A stretch of 64,000 bases of DNA from Herminiimonas sp. (GTDB taxonomy: Bacteria > Pseudomonadota > Gammaproteobacteria > Burkholderiales > Burkholderiaceae). The DNA is taken from positions 310,001-374,000 of the forward strand of contig NZ_JAURVN010000002.1 of assembly GCF_030655415.1 (NCBI RefSeq), in the 5' to 3' direction. The position numbers were made by a program, and so were the translations under genes. The notes beneath the pieces are model-generated. The model saw nothing but the letters and a program-made list of their open reading frames with translations. It did not search any database and had not been told where the DNA came from. Shown piece by piece: positions 63,960 through 64,000 of the stretch; the stretch's first letter is position 1; the number at the start of each line of letters is the position of its first letter.

Positions 63960-64000
63960 TTTTATACGTTCAAGTTGCAGCGCTTAGTGCGTTACGTTGA

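Noticed and set aside
1..64000. CRISPR arrays, insertion sequences, prophage, integrases or toxin-antitoxin genes
   Set aside because: None were recognised on reading; no regular spaced repeats, transposase or phage genes were found.

Overview
The window looks like a chromosomal stretch from a Gram-negative betaproteobacterium, most likely Oxalobacteraceae (Herminiimonas/Janthinobacterium-like). The basis is the gene set and gene order: a pilGHIJ-pilL cluster next to rubredoxin, a ThiD-like kinase and hemL; a yqgE-ruvX-pyrR-pyrB-pyrC'-plsC run; and a pcm/rhodanese/tolC run, all familiar from Burkholderiales. The genus is an inference from memory of such layouts. No rRNA, tRNA, CRISPR array, IS element or prophage was seen.

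Region by region. 1-6.3 kb, all minus: a cut-off amidohydrolase, a cytoplasmic gamma-glutamyltransferase, a NarL-type two-component pair and a patatin lipoprotein. 6.4-10.6 kb: universal stress protein, TerC-like membrane protein, a TctD/TctE (QseBC)-type two-component system and a small exported Ala/Lys-rich protein. 10.7-13.4 kb: a two-gene DNA-repair operon (radical SAM protein plus a DUF4130-UdgX fusion) under a near-consensus LexA box. 13.6-20.4 kb: GH13 glycosidase, a lipoprotein pair, a PAS-GGDEF cyclase, a YceI lipoprotein, an exported SRPBCC protein and an M29-like peptidase. 20.5-21.6 kb: the ohr/ohrR peroxide module with two matching operator candidates. 21.8-27.1 kb: trmB, a membrane diguanylate cyclase, recQ, uppP and a cysteine-cluster protein. 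27.4-29.8 kb: Pcm-like methyltransferase, rhodanese, TolC. 29.9-36.7 kb: a tetR-regulated RND efflux operon with an AcrR-type operator. 36.7-38.9 kb: small exported or orphan proteins and a frameshifted GNAT gene. 38.9-43.7 kb: waaA, phosphomannomutase/phosphoglucomutase, apaH, plsC. 43.8-47.6 kb: pyrimidine biosynthesis genes. 47.7-49.2 kb: photolyase. 49.3-59.2 kb: the Pil-Chp chemosensory system for twitching motility. 59.3-64 kb: rubredoxin, a divergent ThiD-like protein, hemL, corA with a long structured leader, and mtgA.

Most of the window is housekeeping. The parts most worth a second look are the SOS-linked radical SAM/UdgX operon, the ThiD-like kinase that lacks the usual cysteine, the tandem 22-bp-spaced repeats ahead of the TerC gene, the terminator-like hairpin just upstream of uppP, the long structured corA leader, and the M29-like peptidase. 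Promoter, operator and RNA calls were made by eye and are candidates only.
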